A DNA stretch of 35,085 nucleotides from Coriobacteriia bacterium (GTDB lineage Bacteria > Actinomycetota > Coriobacteriia > Anaerosomatales > PALSA-660): assembly GCA_030652345.1 (NCBI GenBank), contig JAUSAU010000035.1, positions 1-35,085 of the forward strand, written 5' to 3'. The position numbers and the translations under genes are program-made. This document shows, in pieces, positions 22,792-31,401 of the stretch. Position 1 is the first letter of the stretch. Each line of letters opens with the position of its first letter. Below the pieces are notes generated by a model. It did not search any database. It had not been told where the DNA came from and was given only the letters and a program-made list of their open reading frames with translations.

Positions 22792-23844
22792 ATGCGTCAC
22801 GCCGGATCGATGACAACCGCACGTTCCGTCACGGCCATGACGATCCTGCTCGCGGCCGCGCTCGGGCTCGCGGGGTGCTCGGGTACACCGACTGCTGAGT
22901 CCGGCATGTCGACCGGGCGCTCCTCGGCACCCGCCGTGGCGCCCTCGGAGCAGATCTCGACGAACGCCTACGGCACGAAGGACGCCTCCGCGATCCAGCC
23001 CTCCCCCGAGGTCGCGCCCACGGCCGGCAGCGGGGATGTGGCGGCGCCGGGTCAGACGAAGCTGGTCATCGTGAACAAGACGCTCCGGATCGAGACCGAC
23101 GATGTGAACGCGGCCCTCGACAAGATCCGCTCGCTCGCGCGTCGTGACGGCGGCGACATCGCCAACATGCAGGTGTCTACCTCGAACGACCAGCCGATCT
23201 ACCGGCCCATGGCCGAGGGAACCGACCCGTCGGGTTCGACCGACTCCGGCCCCCTGCGGGCCTACGTGACCGTACGGGTCCCCTCCAAGACGTATCAGGC
23301 TTTCGTCGCCGACGCGGTGAAGCTCGGCCGCGTCCTGAGCCAGTCGGAATCGGCCGACGACGTCACCCAGCAGCACGTCGACATGCAGGCGCGGCTCGAC
23401 AACCTCCGGGCGGAGCAGGTGCGCCTGCGTCAGATGTTCGCGAAGGCGCGCAACGTGAGCGAGATGCTCGAGGTGGAACGCGAACTCGCGCGCGTGCAGG
23501 GCGAGGTCGAATCCCTGAAGGCGCAGATCGACTACCTCGAACGTCAGGCCGCCATGGCGACCGTCACCATCGAACTCGCCGAACCCAAGCCGCTGGTCCG
23601 CCCGGCAGGCATCGACTGGGGCGTCGGTACCGCGGTCACGGATTCGATCCGCGCATTCGTCGGCACGCTGAACGTGCTGATCGTGATGCTCGGCCCTGCG
23701 ATCGCGGTGCTGCTCTTCGTCGTGCTTCCGGTCTGGCTCGTCGTGCGCGCGATCGTGCGCACGGTCAAGCGGCGCAAGGCGCGTTCCGACGCGGCCGCTG
23801 AAGCCGAGGCCGCGGATGGCATCATCGCCGAGCGCGTCGAGTGA
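22792..23844 (+). CDS. DUF4349 domain-containing lipoprotein
   Basis: 350 residues. Lipobox GLAGC with the anchoring Cys at 29, then a Ser/Pro/Thr-rich linker to about residue 85. The DUF4349 region follows: TKLVIVNKTLRIETDDVNAALDKI, the GGDIANMQ turn, a VTVRVPSKTYQAFV strand segment and a coiled coil (about 195-255) rich in Arg, Glu and Leu. Near the C-terminus is a membrane helix (about 290-318), then a basic cytoplasmic tail. Two membrane attachments at opposite ends would make a loop on the outer face. The family has no established function. Start ATG with GGGAG six bases before. A small hairpin (22751-22766) lies just ahead. The stop overlaps the next gene as GTGA. Confidence 0.88.
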   Translation: MRHAGSMTTARSVTAMTILLAAALGLAGCSGTPTAESGMSTGRSSAPAVAPSEQISTNAYGTKDASAIQPSPEVAPTAGSGDVAAPGQTKLVIVNKTLRIETDDVNAALDKIRSLARRDGGDIANMQVSTSNDQPIYRPMAEGTDPSGSTDSGPLRAYVTVRVPSKTYQAFVADAVKLGRVLSQSESADDVTQQHVDMQARLDNLRAEQVRLRQMFAKARNVSEMLEVERELARVQGEVESLKAQIDYLERQAAMATVTIELAEPKPLVRPAGIDWGVGTAVTDSIRAFVGTLNVLIVMLGPAIAVLLFVVLPVWLVVRAIVRTVKRRKARSDAAAEAEAADGIIAERVE

Positions 23845-24074
23845 GCCCGGCACGCCTTCGTCCCGAGCTCCGCATCCCGTGGCAGGCGGCCGCCCTCGTG
23901 GCGGCCGCCGCCTACGTGATCCGCTCGGCGATGCGCGGGCTGGACTTCCGCCCCGAGCCGCTGGACCTGCTCGTCTTCGGCGGCATCGCGATCATCATCG
24001 CGGCGCGCGTGTTGGTCGCCCGATCGATCGAGCGGGACAGCGAGACGGACGTACAGGAGCCCCCGGACGCCTGA
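23841..24074 (+). CDS. Small two-helix membrane protein, 77 residues
   Basis: GTG start overlapping the DUF4349 stop (GTGA), so translation is likely coupled. Two hydrophobic segments (about 14-31 and 41-60) are separated by a short loop (RGLDFRPEP); an acidic tail (ERDSETDVQEPPDA) follows. No family recognised. The 4-bp overlap and helix pattern argue that it is real. It may serve as a membrane partner of the DUF4349 protein; this is inferred from position only. Confidence 0.65.
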   Translation: MSPARLRPELRIPWQAAALVAAAAYVIRSAMRGLDFRPEPLDLLVFGGIAIIIAARVLVARSIERDSETDVQEPPDA

Positions 24075-24094
24075 CCAGGCACCGCGGGGGCTCC
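24056..24094. terminator. Bidirectional hairpin between convergent genes
   Basis: GGAGCCCCCG (24056-24065) pairs with CGGGGGCTCC (24085-24094); the loop holds a second small stem (GCCT/AGGC, 24069-24080). It overlaps the end of the 77-residue gene and lies 22 bp from the stop of the minus-strand permease. No T-run. Confidence 0.65.
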
Positions 24095-24116
24095 GGCAAA
24101 GTCGCTGAGAGCGGTC

Positions 24117-25112
24117 CTACTCCTTCTCGTACGGCTTCCCCACCGCCGCGGGCCCGACCGCACGGCCCATGACGCCCGCAAGCACGACGACCGTCAGGAC
24201 GTAGGGCAGCATCAGGAAGAACTGCGGCGGGATCTTGATCACGTCGATGAACGCCTGGAGTCTGATCTCGAGCGCCTCGGCGAAGCCGAAGAGCAGTGAC
24301 GCGAGGTACGAGCCCACCGGCGTCCAGCGGCCGAAGATGTTGGCCGCCAGCGCGATGAAGCCGCGCCCGCTCGTCATGTTCTCGCTGAAGCTGCCGACCT
24401 GTTCGAGAGAGAGGTTGGCGCCGGCGAGCCCGGCCAGCGCACCGCTCATGAGCACCGCGACGTAGCGGCCGCGCGTGACGCTGATTCCCACCGTGTCGGC
24501 CGCGCGCGGGTGCTCGCCGAGTGCTCGCAGCCGCAGCCCCCAGCGCGTCCGGTACATCGCCCACTGCGCGAAGATCGCGATCAGGATGGTGACGTAGACC
24601 AGCGGCGTGTGGCCGAGCAGCACGCCGTTGAACCAGTCCCACAGCGAGCCGACGAACCCGGTCGGGTGGATATCGAAGACGAACAGCGGCGGCAGCGTCT
24701 GCGCGGAGTCCGTCGTGCCGGTGCGGCCGTAGAACACCTGGATGAGGAATCCTGTCAGCCCCAGAGCCAGGATGTTGATCGCAGTTCCGGAGACGACCTG
24801 ATCGGACTTCAGCGTGATCGAGGCGAAACCGTGGAGCGCCGACATGATCACGCCGGCGAGGACCGCGCCAAGCACACCGATCCACGGTGCGAGCGCAGCG
24901 GGAACGCCGAGTGCCGGCACGGCCAGCGCCACGGCCGTACCGAAGAACGCCGCGATGAGCATGAGGCCCTCGAGCGCGATATTGACGACGCCCGAGCGCT
25001 CGCAGATCGTGCCGCCGATCGCGGCGAGCGCGAGCGGCGTCGCCATGCGGATCGCGGAGGCGAACAGGTCGGGCTGGACGACGGTTCCGACGATGGAGGC
25101 GAGATCAGGCAT
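24117..25112 (-). CDS. Nucleoside-type ABC transporter permease (second permease, NupQ-like)
   Basis: 331 residues, BPD_transp_2 family membrane subunit with about eight to ten hydrophobic segments. The family-typical N-terminal part is visible: RMATPLALAAIGGTICERSGVVNIALEGLMLIAAF, where the ERSGVVNIALEG stretch is characteristic of the permeases paired with BMP-family receptors. Central EAA-like loop: RWGLRLRALGEHPRAADTVGI. The ATG overlaps the upstream permease by 8 bp. It would pair with that protein to form the channel of a nucleoside importer such as NupNOPQ of Bacillus. Last gene of the operon; ends at a hairpin. Substrate inferred from family. Confidence 0.9.
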   Translation of the reverse strand: MPDLASIVGTVVQPDLFASAIRMATPLALAAIGGTICERSGVVNIALEGLMLIAAFFGTAVALAVPALGVPAALAPWIGVLGAVLAGVIMSALHGFASITLKSDQVVSGTAINILALGLTGFLIQVFYGRTGTTDSAQTLPPLFVFDIHPTGFVGSLWDWFNGVLLGHTPLVYVTILIAIFAQWAMYRTRWGLRLRALGEHPRAADTVGISVTRGRYVAVLMSGALAGLAGANLSLEQVGSFSENMTSGRGFIALAANIFGRWTPVGSYLASLLFGFAEALEIRLQAFIDVIKIPPQFFLMLPYVLTVVVLAGVMGRAVGPAAVGKPYEKE

Positions 25113-26223
25113 TCTTGGTCGCCTCCTTCTGACGGCGCTTTATGAACCAGGTGACGAGCGACTCCGCAGCCACGAAGAAGATCACGAGCGCCTGCACGAT
25201 GTCGACGAGCTTGTCGGGCACGTTCGCGTTGAGTTGCATGATGCCCGCGCCCGCCGACAGCCCGCCGAACAGGAGTGCGGCCGGGATCACGCCGAGCGGG
25301 TTGTTCTTCGCCAGCAGCGCCACGGCGATGCCGGTGAAGCCGAATCCGGCCGAGAACTGGTCGGACATGCGTCCGTAGACGCCCATGACCTCGGAGACGC
25401 CCGAGAGTGCCGCGAGTCCGCCCGATATGCACAGCGACCAGATGGTCGTGGCTGCGATGGAGATCCCGCCGTTCTCAGCGGCGAACGGGTTGAATCCCAC
25501 GGCCCGCGCCTCGTAGCCCAGCGTCGTGTACTTCAACAGCAGCCAGATCCCCACGGCGCATGCGATCGCGATGAGGAACCCGACATGCGCGTTGTTCGCG
25601 GGAAGGAACGGGAACACAGCGCTGAACTTGGGGAGTTGCGACGATGCGGGCAGCATCGAGCTCACCGGGATCTGACCCGGCAGCCCGTCGGGGCCCGGCG
25701 CTTTCATCGGTCCGTCCAGCATGTACGACACGAAGTAGCGGGCGATCCACGAGAACATCATCGTCGTGATGACCTCGTGTGCGCCCACCTTGGCCTTGAG
25801 AAGGGCCGGTATGAACGCCCACGCCGCACCGGCGAGCGCGCCTCCGGCGAGCATAGCCGGGACGCTCACATACCAGGGGAGCCCCCCGAGCGCGATGCCC
25901 AGCCACGCGGCGGCGAGACCGCCCATGTAGAGCTGGCCTTCCGCACCGATATTGAACAGTCCCGCCCGGAAGCCGTACGCGACCGCGAGACCCGTGAAGA
26001 TGAGCGGAGTCGCCCGCATGATCGTCTCGCCGATCTGATACGGGGTGCCGAACGCCCCGTCCCACAGAGCCGCAAACGCCGCGACCGGGTCATGGCCGGA
26101 GAGCAGCACGATGAACGAGCCTGTGATCATCGCGAGCAGGACGCTCAGCAGCGGCGTTCCGATCTTCTGCACGACGACGATCCAGCGCTGACGTTGGGCC
26201 GTGATCTCCTCGGGGGTACTCAT
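25105..26223 (-). CDS. Nucleoside-type ABC transporter permease (first permease, NupP-like)
   Basis: 372 residues, BPD_transp_2 family. The N-terminus is cytoplasmic (about 25 residues) before the first helix. Typical motifs: RATPLIFTGLAVAYGFRAGLFNIGAEGQLYMGG, the FNIGAEGQ signature of the larger permease in these systems, KAKVGAHEVITTMMFSWIA, and LLKYTTLGYEARAVGFNPFAAENGGI as the coupling region to the ATPase. ATG start overlaps the ATPase stop by 4 bp (ATGA); the stop overlaps the second permease by 8 bp. The two permeases differ in length and sequence and so probably form a heterodimer. Confidence 0.92.
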   Translation of the reverse strand: MSTPEEITAQRQRWIVVVQKIGTPLLSVLLAMITGSFIVLLSGHDPVAAFAALWDGAFGTPYQIGETIMRATPLIFTGLAVAYGFRAGLFNIGAEGQLYMGGLAAAWLGIALGGLPWYVSVPAMLAGGALAGAAWAFIPALLKAKVGAHEVITTMMFSWIARYFVSYMLDGPMKAPGPDGLPGQIPVSSMLPASSQLPKFSAVFPFLPANNAHVGFLIAIACAVGIWLLLKYTTLGYEARAVGFNPFAAENGGISIAATTIWSLCISGGLAALSGVSEVMGVYGRMSDQFSAGFGFTGIAVALLAKNNPLGVIPAALLFGGLSAGAGIMQLNANVPDKLVDIVQALVIFFVAAESLVTWFIKRRQKEATKNA

Positions 26224-27773
26224 GCTCGCCTCATCTCGGGCGTCGTGGCCGACTTCCGGGGTCCCGCGGCGTCACCACCGCCGGTCATGTAGACGCCGAT
26301 GGTCTCCGTGTCTGCTTCGCCTGACGCGAACTCCGCCACGATCCGACCCTCGTACATGACGAGGATCCGATCCGCCAGCGCCTCGACCTCCTGCAACTCG
26401 AGGCTCACGAGCAGGACCGCGCGACCCGCGTCACGCTCGGCGATGATCCGCCGGTGCACGAACTCGATCGCACCGACGTCGAGCCCGCGCGTGGGCTGAG
26501 CCGCTATGAGCAACTGAGGCTCGCGCCCGAGCTCACGAGCGAGCACGAGCTTCTGCTGGTTACCGCCCGAGAGGTTGCCGGCCAGCACCAACGCGGAAGG
26601 AGTCCGCACGTCGTAGTCCCGGATACGCGTCTCGGCCGTCTCCGCGATCACCTTCGGATGCATGATGCCGCGCGTCGTGTACGGTGCCTCGCGGTGGTCG
26701 CCGAGGATGAGGTTCTCAGCGAGGTCGAAATCGAGGACCAGCCCTCGTCGGTGCCGGTCCTCCGGCACGTGGGACACGCCGGCCGCGATGGTGGATCGCG
26801 CCGAATCGCGGGTGATATCGCGACCCAGAAGCTCGATGGTGCCGGCCTGCGGACGGCGCAGTCCCACGATCGCATCGATGACCTCGGTCTGTCCGTTTCC
26901 GCTCACGCCGGCGATCGCGACGATCTCGCCACGGCGCACGGTGAAGTCGACCCCGCGCACGGCTTTGATCCTCCGGTCGTCCTCGACCTCGAGCCCGCGC
27001 ACCGCGAGCGCCACTTCCCCGGGCGTCCCCGCGGTCTTCTCGACGCGGAGAACGACGTCGCGGCCGACCATCATGCGAGCCAGGCCGACCTCATCCGTCT
27101 CCGACGGCCGCGTCTCCCCCACGACCTTACCGTCCCGCATCACGACGATGCGGTCCGAGTCAGCGAGGACTTCATCGAGCTTGTGGGTGATCAGGACCAC
27201 CGCCAGCCCCTCCGAGACCAACGAGCGCACGACACTGAACAGCTCGGTGACCTCCTGCGGCGTCAGCACCGCAGTCGGTTCGTCGAGGATCAGGATCCGG
27301 GCGCCCTGATAGAGCGCCTTGAGTATCTCCACACGCTGCTGCATGCCGACGGGCAGGTCGATGATCTTCGCGTCCGGATCGACCTTGAGCCCGTAGCGCT
27401 CGGATATCTCGAGCACCTTTGCGCGCGACGTCGCGTAGTCGATGATCCCGTACTTCACGGGTTCGCGCCCCAGGATGATGTTCTCGGTGACCGTCAGCGG
27501 TTCGACGAGCATGAAGTGCTGGTGAACCATACCGATCCCGAGGTCGATCGCCTGCCGCGGGCCCTTGATGCGAGCGGGCTCTCCGTCGACGAGGATCTCC
27601 CCGCTGTCGGGTGTCAGCAGCCCGTAGACGACGTTCATGAGCGTCGACTTGCCCGCGCCGTTCTCGCCGAGCAACGCGACGATCTCGCCCTTCTCGAGTT
27701 TGAGCGACACGTGGTCGTTGGCGATGACGCCCGGGAAGATCTTCGTGACGTCGCGCAACTCAAGCACAGGCAT
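26220..27773 (-). CDS. Nucleoside-type ABC transporter ATP-binding protein (two ABC domains)
   Basis: 517 residues with two fused ABC domains. Domain 1: Walker [10 protein letters not shown] (about 37-45), Q-loop [14 protein letters not shown] (the HQHF form typical of this family), a degenerate signature [10 protein letters not shown], Walker [10 protein letters not shown] and H-loop ITHK. Domain 2 is degenerate: its P-loop reads GVSGNGQTE without the GKS, the signature LSGGNQQK is intact, and its Walker B reads [12 protein letters not shown], with Gln in place of the catalytic Glu. Such asymmetry is common in nucleoside and sugar importers. ATG start with GAGGAG six bases before. Powers uptake together with the two permeases and the BMP lipoprotein. 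Confidence 0.95.
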   Translation of the reverse strand: MPVLELRDVTKIFPGVIANDHVSLKLEKGEIVALLGENGAGKSTLMNVVYGLLTPDSGEILVDGEPARIKGPRQAIDLGIGMVHQHFMLVEPLTVTENIILGREPVKYGIIDYATSRAKVLEISERYGLKVDPDAKIIDLPVGMQQRVEILKALYQGARILILDEPTAVLTPQEVTELFSVVRSLVSEGLAVVLITHKLDEVLADSDRIVVMRDGKVVGETRPSETDEVGLARMMVGRDVVLRVEKTAGTPGEVALAVRGLEVEDDRRIKAVRGVDFTVRRGEIVAIAGVSGNGQTEVIDAIVGLRRPQAGTIELLGRDITRDSARSTIAAGVSHVPEDRHRRGLVLDFDLAENLILGDHREAPYTTRGIMHPKVIAETAETRIRDYDVRTPSALVLAGNLSGGNQQKLVLARELGREPQLLIAAQPTRGLDVGAIEFVHRRIIAERDAGRAVLLVSLELQEVEALADRILVMYEGRIVAEFASGEADTETIGVYMTGGGDAAGPRKSATTPEMRRA

Positions 27774-27824
27774 GGAATCTCCTCGCTCGACGCCGGCGCG
27801 AGCACCGGCAACGGCCTACGAACG

Positions 27825-27863
27825 ATGAGGGCGGTCGGCCACCGAGCCGCCGACCGCCCTCAT
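27825..27863 (-). terminator. 15-bp hairpin between the BMP lipoprotein and ATPase genes
   Basis: Perfect 15-bp arms (27825-27839 and 27849-27863) over a 9-base loop, in the 132-bp gap and 42 bases after the lipoprotein stop. Without a T-tract it may be a partial terminator or a 3' stabiliser that allows more receptor than transporter to be made. Confidence 0.6.
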
Positions 27864-27905
27864 GTATCCGATCACCTACCGGTCGGAATCCCGAACGACG
27901 AAGGG

Positions 27906-28979
27906 CTAGGCCTTCGCCGGATCCTCGGGAACCGTCACGCTGCCATCGATGATGGCCTTCTTGGCCTTCTCGATGGCGTCCTTCAGGCTCTGCGGGACCT
28001 TGGGCTCGAACTCGTGCCACGGGGCGAGGTCCACGCCGTTCTCCTTCAGGCCGAACAGGGTGTTGCCGCTGGCGAACGTGCCGTCCTTGACCTTCTTGAC
28101 GGTCTCGAACACCGCGGTGTCGACGCGCTTCATGGCCGACGTGATGACGGTGTCACCAGGCGACGCGAGCGTGTTGTACTGGTCGGAGTCGACGCCGATG
28201 AAGAACGCGTTCTTCTCCTTGCACGCCTGGAACGTGCCGATACCGGTCTGGCCGGCCGCGGCGAAGATGATGTCCGCCTTCTGGCTGATCAGCGACAGGC
28301 CGAGTTCCTTGCCCTTTGCCTGGTCGTCGAACTTGCCGGCGTACAGCGAGATGACCTTGACCGACGGGTTCACGGACTTGGCGCCCGCGATGAAGCCCGC
28401 CTCGAACTTCTTGACCGGCGGGATCGGCATGCCGCCGACGAAACCGATCACGTTGTCGCCGTTGATGCGCTTGTCGACGGCCGTGTCCTTCGTGAGCAGG
28501 CCGGCGCTGACGCCCGCGAGATAACCGGCTTCCTGCTCCTTGAACAGCAGGCCAGCCTCGTTGGCGGCCGGCTTCTCGATGAAGATGTCGATGCCGCCGA
28601 ACTTGGTGTCCGGGAAGGTCGTCGCAGCCTTGCTGATGGCATCCGTCATCAGGAAGCCGACGCAGAAGATGACGTCGTACTTGGCGTTGGCAAGCTGGGC
28701 GATGTTGCTGTCGTAGTCGGTCATGGCCTTGGACGAGATGGCCTTGATCTCGACGCCGAGCTCCGACTCAGCCTTCTGGAGGCCCGCATACGACAGGTCG
28801 TTGAACGACTTGTCGCCCAAGCCGCCGATGTCCGTGACCATGCCCGCCTTCAGCTTCGGCGCGGCCGGCTCAGCCGGGGTGCTCGGGGTGGTCGGCGCCG
28901 GAGAGCAGCCGGCCAGTACGGTGATCGAGAGCGCCATTACCATGAGCAACGCGAGGACAGTGCGGAAGCTTTTCTTCAC
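27906..28979 (-). CDS. BMP-family substrate-binding lipoprotein (nucleoside receptor)
   Basis: 357 residues. Signal and lipobox LAGC with Cys at 25, a Pro/Thr linker, then the BMP (PnrA-like) fold: KAGMVTDIGGLGDKSFNDLSYAGL at the N-terminus is diagnostic of the family, followed by YDVIFCVGFLMTDAI, VIGFVGGM and FAAAGQTGIG. Members studied in Treponema, Borrelia and streptococci bind purine or other nucleosides on the outer face. GTG start with AGGAGG eight bases before. It heads the operon ahead of the ATPase and permeases, separated from them by a strong hairpin. The 126 bp upstream (28980-29105) must hold its promoter, but I find no convincing hexamer pair. Confidence 0.94.
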   Translation of the reverse strand: MKKSFRTVLALLMVMALSITVLAGCSPAPTTPSTPAEPAAPKLKAGMVTDIGGLGDKSFNDLSYAGLQKAESELGVEIKAISSKAMTDYDSNIAQLANAKYDVIFCVGFLMTDAISKAATTFPDTKFGGIDIFIEKPAANEAGLLFKEQEAGYLAGVSAGLLTKDTAVDKRINGDNVIGFVGGMPIPPVKKFEAGFIAGAKSVNPSVKVISLYAGKFDDQAKGKELGLSLISQKADIIFAAAGQTGIGTFQACKEKNAFFIGVDSDQYNTLASPGDTVITSAMKRVDTAVFETVKKVKDGTFASGNTLFGLKENGVDLAPWHEFEPKVPQSLKDAIEKAKKAIIDGSVTVPEDPAKA

Positions 28980-29105
28980 ACGAACCCCCTCCTATTCACA
29001 AACGGTGTCTACCCATCCATCCTACCCCTTCCAGTTGGGGTTTCCACCCCCATAATTCAATGTCCTTCGCGAAGCCGATACCGGATCCGCCGTCACCGTC
29101 GGCTG

Positions 29106-30017
29106 CTAGCGGAGCCTCGCCCGCGGATGGGTCGAGAGGTACTCCTCCCGCAGGTGCGTCCGGTCGACGTGCGTATACACCTGCGTGGTCGAGATGTCTG
29201 CGTGGCCGAGCATGTCCTGCAGGGCTCTGAGATCCGCCCCTCCCTCGAGCATGTGCGTGGCGAAGGAGTGCCTCAGCGTGTGGGGATGGAGATCGAGCCC
29301 GACGCGGGCCCCATACGTCCGGACCAGCGTGAAGACCGTCATGCGCGTCAGGCGGTGGCCCCGGACGCTGAGGAATACTGCGTCGGGGTCCTGTCGTCTC
29401 GCGCCGCCCTTCATTCGCAGATAGGGGCGCCCGTGACGCAGGTAGTCATCGAGCGCTGCGGCGGCGGCGCCTGAGATCGGCGTGATCCGCTCCTTGCTCC
29501 CCTTCCCGAAGACGCGGACGAAACCCTCGGGAAGATCCACTGACCGCAGGTCGAGCCCCGTGAGTTCGCTCACGCGCAGTCCGCAGCCATAGAGCACCTC
29601 GAGCACGGCACGATCGCGAGAGCCCGAAGGGCCCTCGGGAAACGGCTGCGAGAGCAAGCGGTCCATATCGTCGATGCTGACCGCCTCGGGGAGCCGGTCC
29701 GGAGTCCGCGGCAGTGCGAGCGAGGCACTCGGATGATTGTCGGTGACCCCGTCCCGGACGAGGAACTTGTGGAACGACTTCACCGATGCGACCCGCCGTT
29801 CGACGGTACTCGGCGCGTACCCCGCGTCGCGCAGGTGCTCGATGTACGCCGTCAGATCCTCTCTCATGACGGCGTCCGGACCGCGTACACCGCGCTCCTC
29901 GAGGAAAGTCGAGTACGCGTTCAGATCCCGACGATACGCGGCGATGGTGTGCGGCGACGCCCCGCGCTCGACGGAGAGGTAGCCGAGGAAGTCGTCGATG
30001 TGTGCGGTCAGCCCCAT
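29106..30017 (-). CDS. xerD: Tyrosine recombinase XerD-like
   Basis: 303 residues from the ATG at 30015-30017; an ATG at 30033 is also in frame, neither with a strong ribosome site. The N-terminal SAM-like DNA-binding domain (IDDFLGYLSVERGASPHTIAAYRRDL) is followed by the catalytic domain with all active residues: Arg in GCGLRVSELTGL, Lys in GKGSKERITP, HTLRHSFATHM, the LGHADISTTQVYTH block with the nucleophilic Tyr. This pattern fits the housekeeping XerC/XerD enzymes that resolve chromosome dimers at dif during division, rather than a phage integrase. XerD is favoured over XerC by sequence style and by proximity to pyrG, a neighbour also seen in mycobacteria. Confidence 0.88.
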   Translation of the reverse strand: MGLTAHIDDFLGYLSVERGASPHTIAAYRRDLNAYSTFLEERGVRGPDAVMREDLTAYIEHLRDAGYAPSTVERRVASVKSFHKFLVRDGVTDNHPSASLALPRTPDRLPEAVSIDDMDRLLSQPFPEGPSGSRDRAVLEVLYGCGLRVSELTGLDLRSVDLPEGFVRVFGKGSKERITPISGAAAAALDDYLRHGRPYLRMKGGARRQDPDAVFLSVRGHRLTRMTVFTLVRTYGARVGLDLHPHTLRHSFATHMLEGGADLRALQDMLGHADISTTQVYTHVDRTHLREEYLSTHPRARLR

Positions 30018-30055
30018 GCATCCAGTATCGCGCATCGCAGGCGGAACGTGAGGAC

Positions 30056-30087
30056 GCGGCCGCCCCGGAACGATCCGGGACGGCCGC
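30056..30087 (-). terminator. Hairpin downstream of ald
   Basis: Arms of 14 bases (30056-30069 and 30074-30087) with a 4-base loop. One position is a C/A mismatch when read as plus-strand RNA but a G-U pair in minus-strand RNA, so the stem is complete only in the ald transcript. It lies 32 bases after the ald stop. Confidence 0.65.
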
Positions 30088-30119
30088 GGTACGTGGTACG
30101 GGAACGCTCGACGCCGGCC

Positions 30120-31235
30120 CTAGGCGATCAGGGACTCCAAGGAGGTGTACGCAAGCCCATGCGCCTCGGCGACCGGCTTGTACACGATCTTGCCGTCGAG
30201 CACGTTGACGCCCTTGGCGAGTGCGGCGTCGGCCTTGACCGCGTCCTTCCAGCCCTTGTTCGCGATCGCGAGGCCGTAGCGAAGCGTCGCGTTGGTGAGC
30301 GCCAGGGTGGAGGTGTTCGGAACGGCGCCCGGCATATTGGCGACACCGTAGTGAAGGACGCCGTCGACGAAGTAGGTCGGGTCGGCGTGCGTGGTGGCGT
30401 GCGTGGTCTCGATGCAGCCGCCCTGGTCGACGGAGACGTCGACGACGACGGAGCCGCGCTTCATGCTCGGCAGCATGTCCTTGGTGATCAGGTACGGGGT
30501 CTTGGCGCCCGGCAGGAGTACAGCGCCGATGACGAGGTCCGCTGCATACACGGCCTCCTCGATGTTGTGCTTGCTCGAGTAGACGGTGCGGATCCGGTTG
30601 CCCCAGATCTCGTCGAGGTAGCGCAGGCGGTCGAGGTTGATGTCCATGATCGACACGTCCGCGCCCATGCCCATCGCGACGTACGCCGCGTTCGTACCGA
30701 CGACGCCGCCGCCGAGCACGACGACCTTGGCCGGGTAGGTACCGGGAACGCCGCCCATGAGCACGCCGCGTCCGCCGAACGGCTTCTGCAGGTACGTGGC
30801 GCCGACCTGTGCGGCCATGCGACCCGCGACCTCGGACATCGGGGCGAGCAGCGGCAGCGAGCGGTTCGGCAGCTCGACGGTCTCATATGCGATGCAGACG
30901 GCGCCGGACTTCACGAGACCCTCGGTCTGCGCGAGATCGGGAGCGAGGTGGAGATAGGTGTAGAGGATCTGACCGGGGCGCAGGCGGGCGATCTCGACGG
31001 CCTGCGGCTCCTTGACCTTCACGATCATGTCCGCCTTGGCGAAGACCTCGTCGGCCGTGTCGATCATCGTGGCGCCGGCGGCCACGTACTCGGCGTCGTC
31101 GAAGGACGAGCCCTCGCCGGCGGACTTCTCGACAAGGACCGAGTGCCCGTGCGCGACGAACTCGCGCGCGCCGCCGGGCGTCATGCCGACGCGGAACTCG
31201 TTGTTCTTGATCTCTTTCGGCACACCGATGATCAT
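30120..31235 (-). CDS. ald: Alanine dehydrogenase
   Basis: Cytoplasmic NAD-dependent enzyme interconverting L-alanine with pyruvate and ammonium; 371 residues, the usual length. The N-terminus [20 protein letters not shown] is diagnostic. The pyruvate-binding Lys lies in VKVKEP and the catalytic His in TYLHLA; the dinucleotide fold is [14 protein letters not shown] (about 170), and [10 protein letters not shown] holds the catalytic-site Asp. ATG with AAGGAAG seven bases before. Flanked by a 166-bp upstream space with a possible promoter and by a downstream hairpin, so likely its own transcript. It may supply alanine for the peptidoglycan stem or degrade it. Confidence 0.97.
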   Translation of the reverse strand: MIIGVPKEIKNNEFRVGMTPGGAREFVAHGHSVLVEKSAGEGSSFDDAEYVAAGATMIDTADEVFAKADMIVKVKEPQAVEIARLRPGQILYTYLHLAPDLAQTEGLVKSGAVCIAYETVELPNRSLPLLAPMSEVAGRMAAQVGATYLQKPFGGRGVLMGGVPGTYPAKVVVLGGGVVGTNAAYVAMGMGADVSIMDINLDRLRYLDEIWGNRIRTVYSSKHNIEEAVYAADLVIGAVLLPGAKTPYLITKDMLPSMKRGSVVVDVSVDQGGCIETTHATTHADPTYFVDGVLHYGVANMPGAVPNTSTLALTNATLRYGLAIANKGWKDAVKADAALAKGVNVLDGKIVYKPVAEAHGLAYTSLESLIA

Positions 31236-31345
31236 CTGGGGGCTTCCTTCCTACCCGAGACATTACAGCAGGCCCGCCGGTGGCTCGATCTGCCCCTACG
31301 TGCGAGCACGATCGGCGTCGACAGGCCCGCAGACAGACCCCAGTC

Positions 31346-31373
31346 AGTGTACCGCTCGTGATTCCGTGCGCAA
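31346..31373 (-). promoter_or_regulatory. Possible ald promoter
   Basis: Minus strand: TTGCGC (31373-31368), 16-bp spacer, TACACT (31351-31346, 4 of 6). A start near 31339 would leave a leader of about 100 bases. The -35 is weak. A 10-bp palindrome CACCGCGGTG lies about 15 bp upstream, near the DUF3866 stop. Confidence 0.4.
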
Positions 31374-31401
31374 GTATCCGCGAACACCGCGGTGCTATGC
31401 A

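Noticed and set aside
22123..23853. Minus-strand open frame of 576 codons opposite the DUF4349 gene
   Set aside because: The plus-strand frame has a lipobox, a known domain, a ribosome site and a coupled downstream gene. The minus frame is His/Arg/Asp-rich shadow and also runs through the dcw promoter.
29065..29074. 10-bp palindrome CTTCGCGAAG upstream of the BMP operon
   Set aside because: A lone GC-rich palindrome without a neighbouring promoter is close to what chance allows, so it was not listed as a site.
26454..29474. Plus-strand open frame of about 1000 codons
   Set aside because: It lies antisense to the ATPase, BMP lipoprotein and part of xerD, crosses several gene boundaries, and its translation is Asp/Arg/His-rich as expected for the complement of GC-rich coding DNA.
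29106..30017. Recombinase as sign of a phage or integrative element
   Set aside because: No att-like repeats, tRNA or mobile genes are nearby, and the sequence and context fit the housekeeping XerD.
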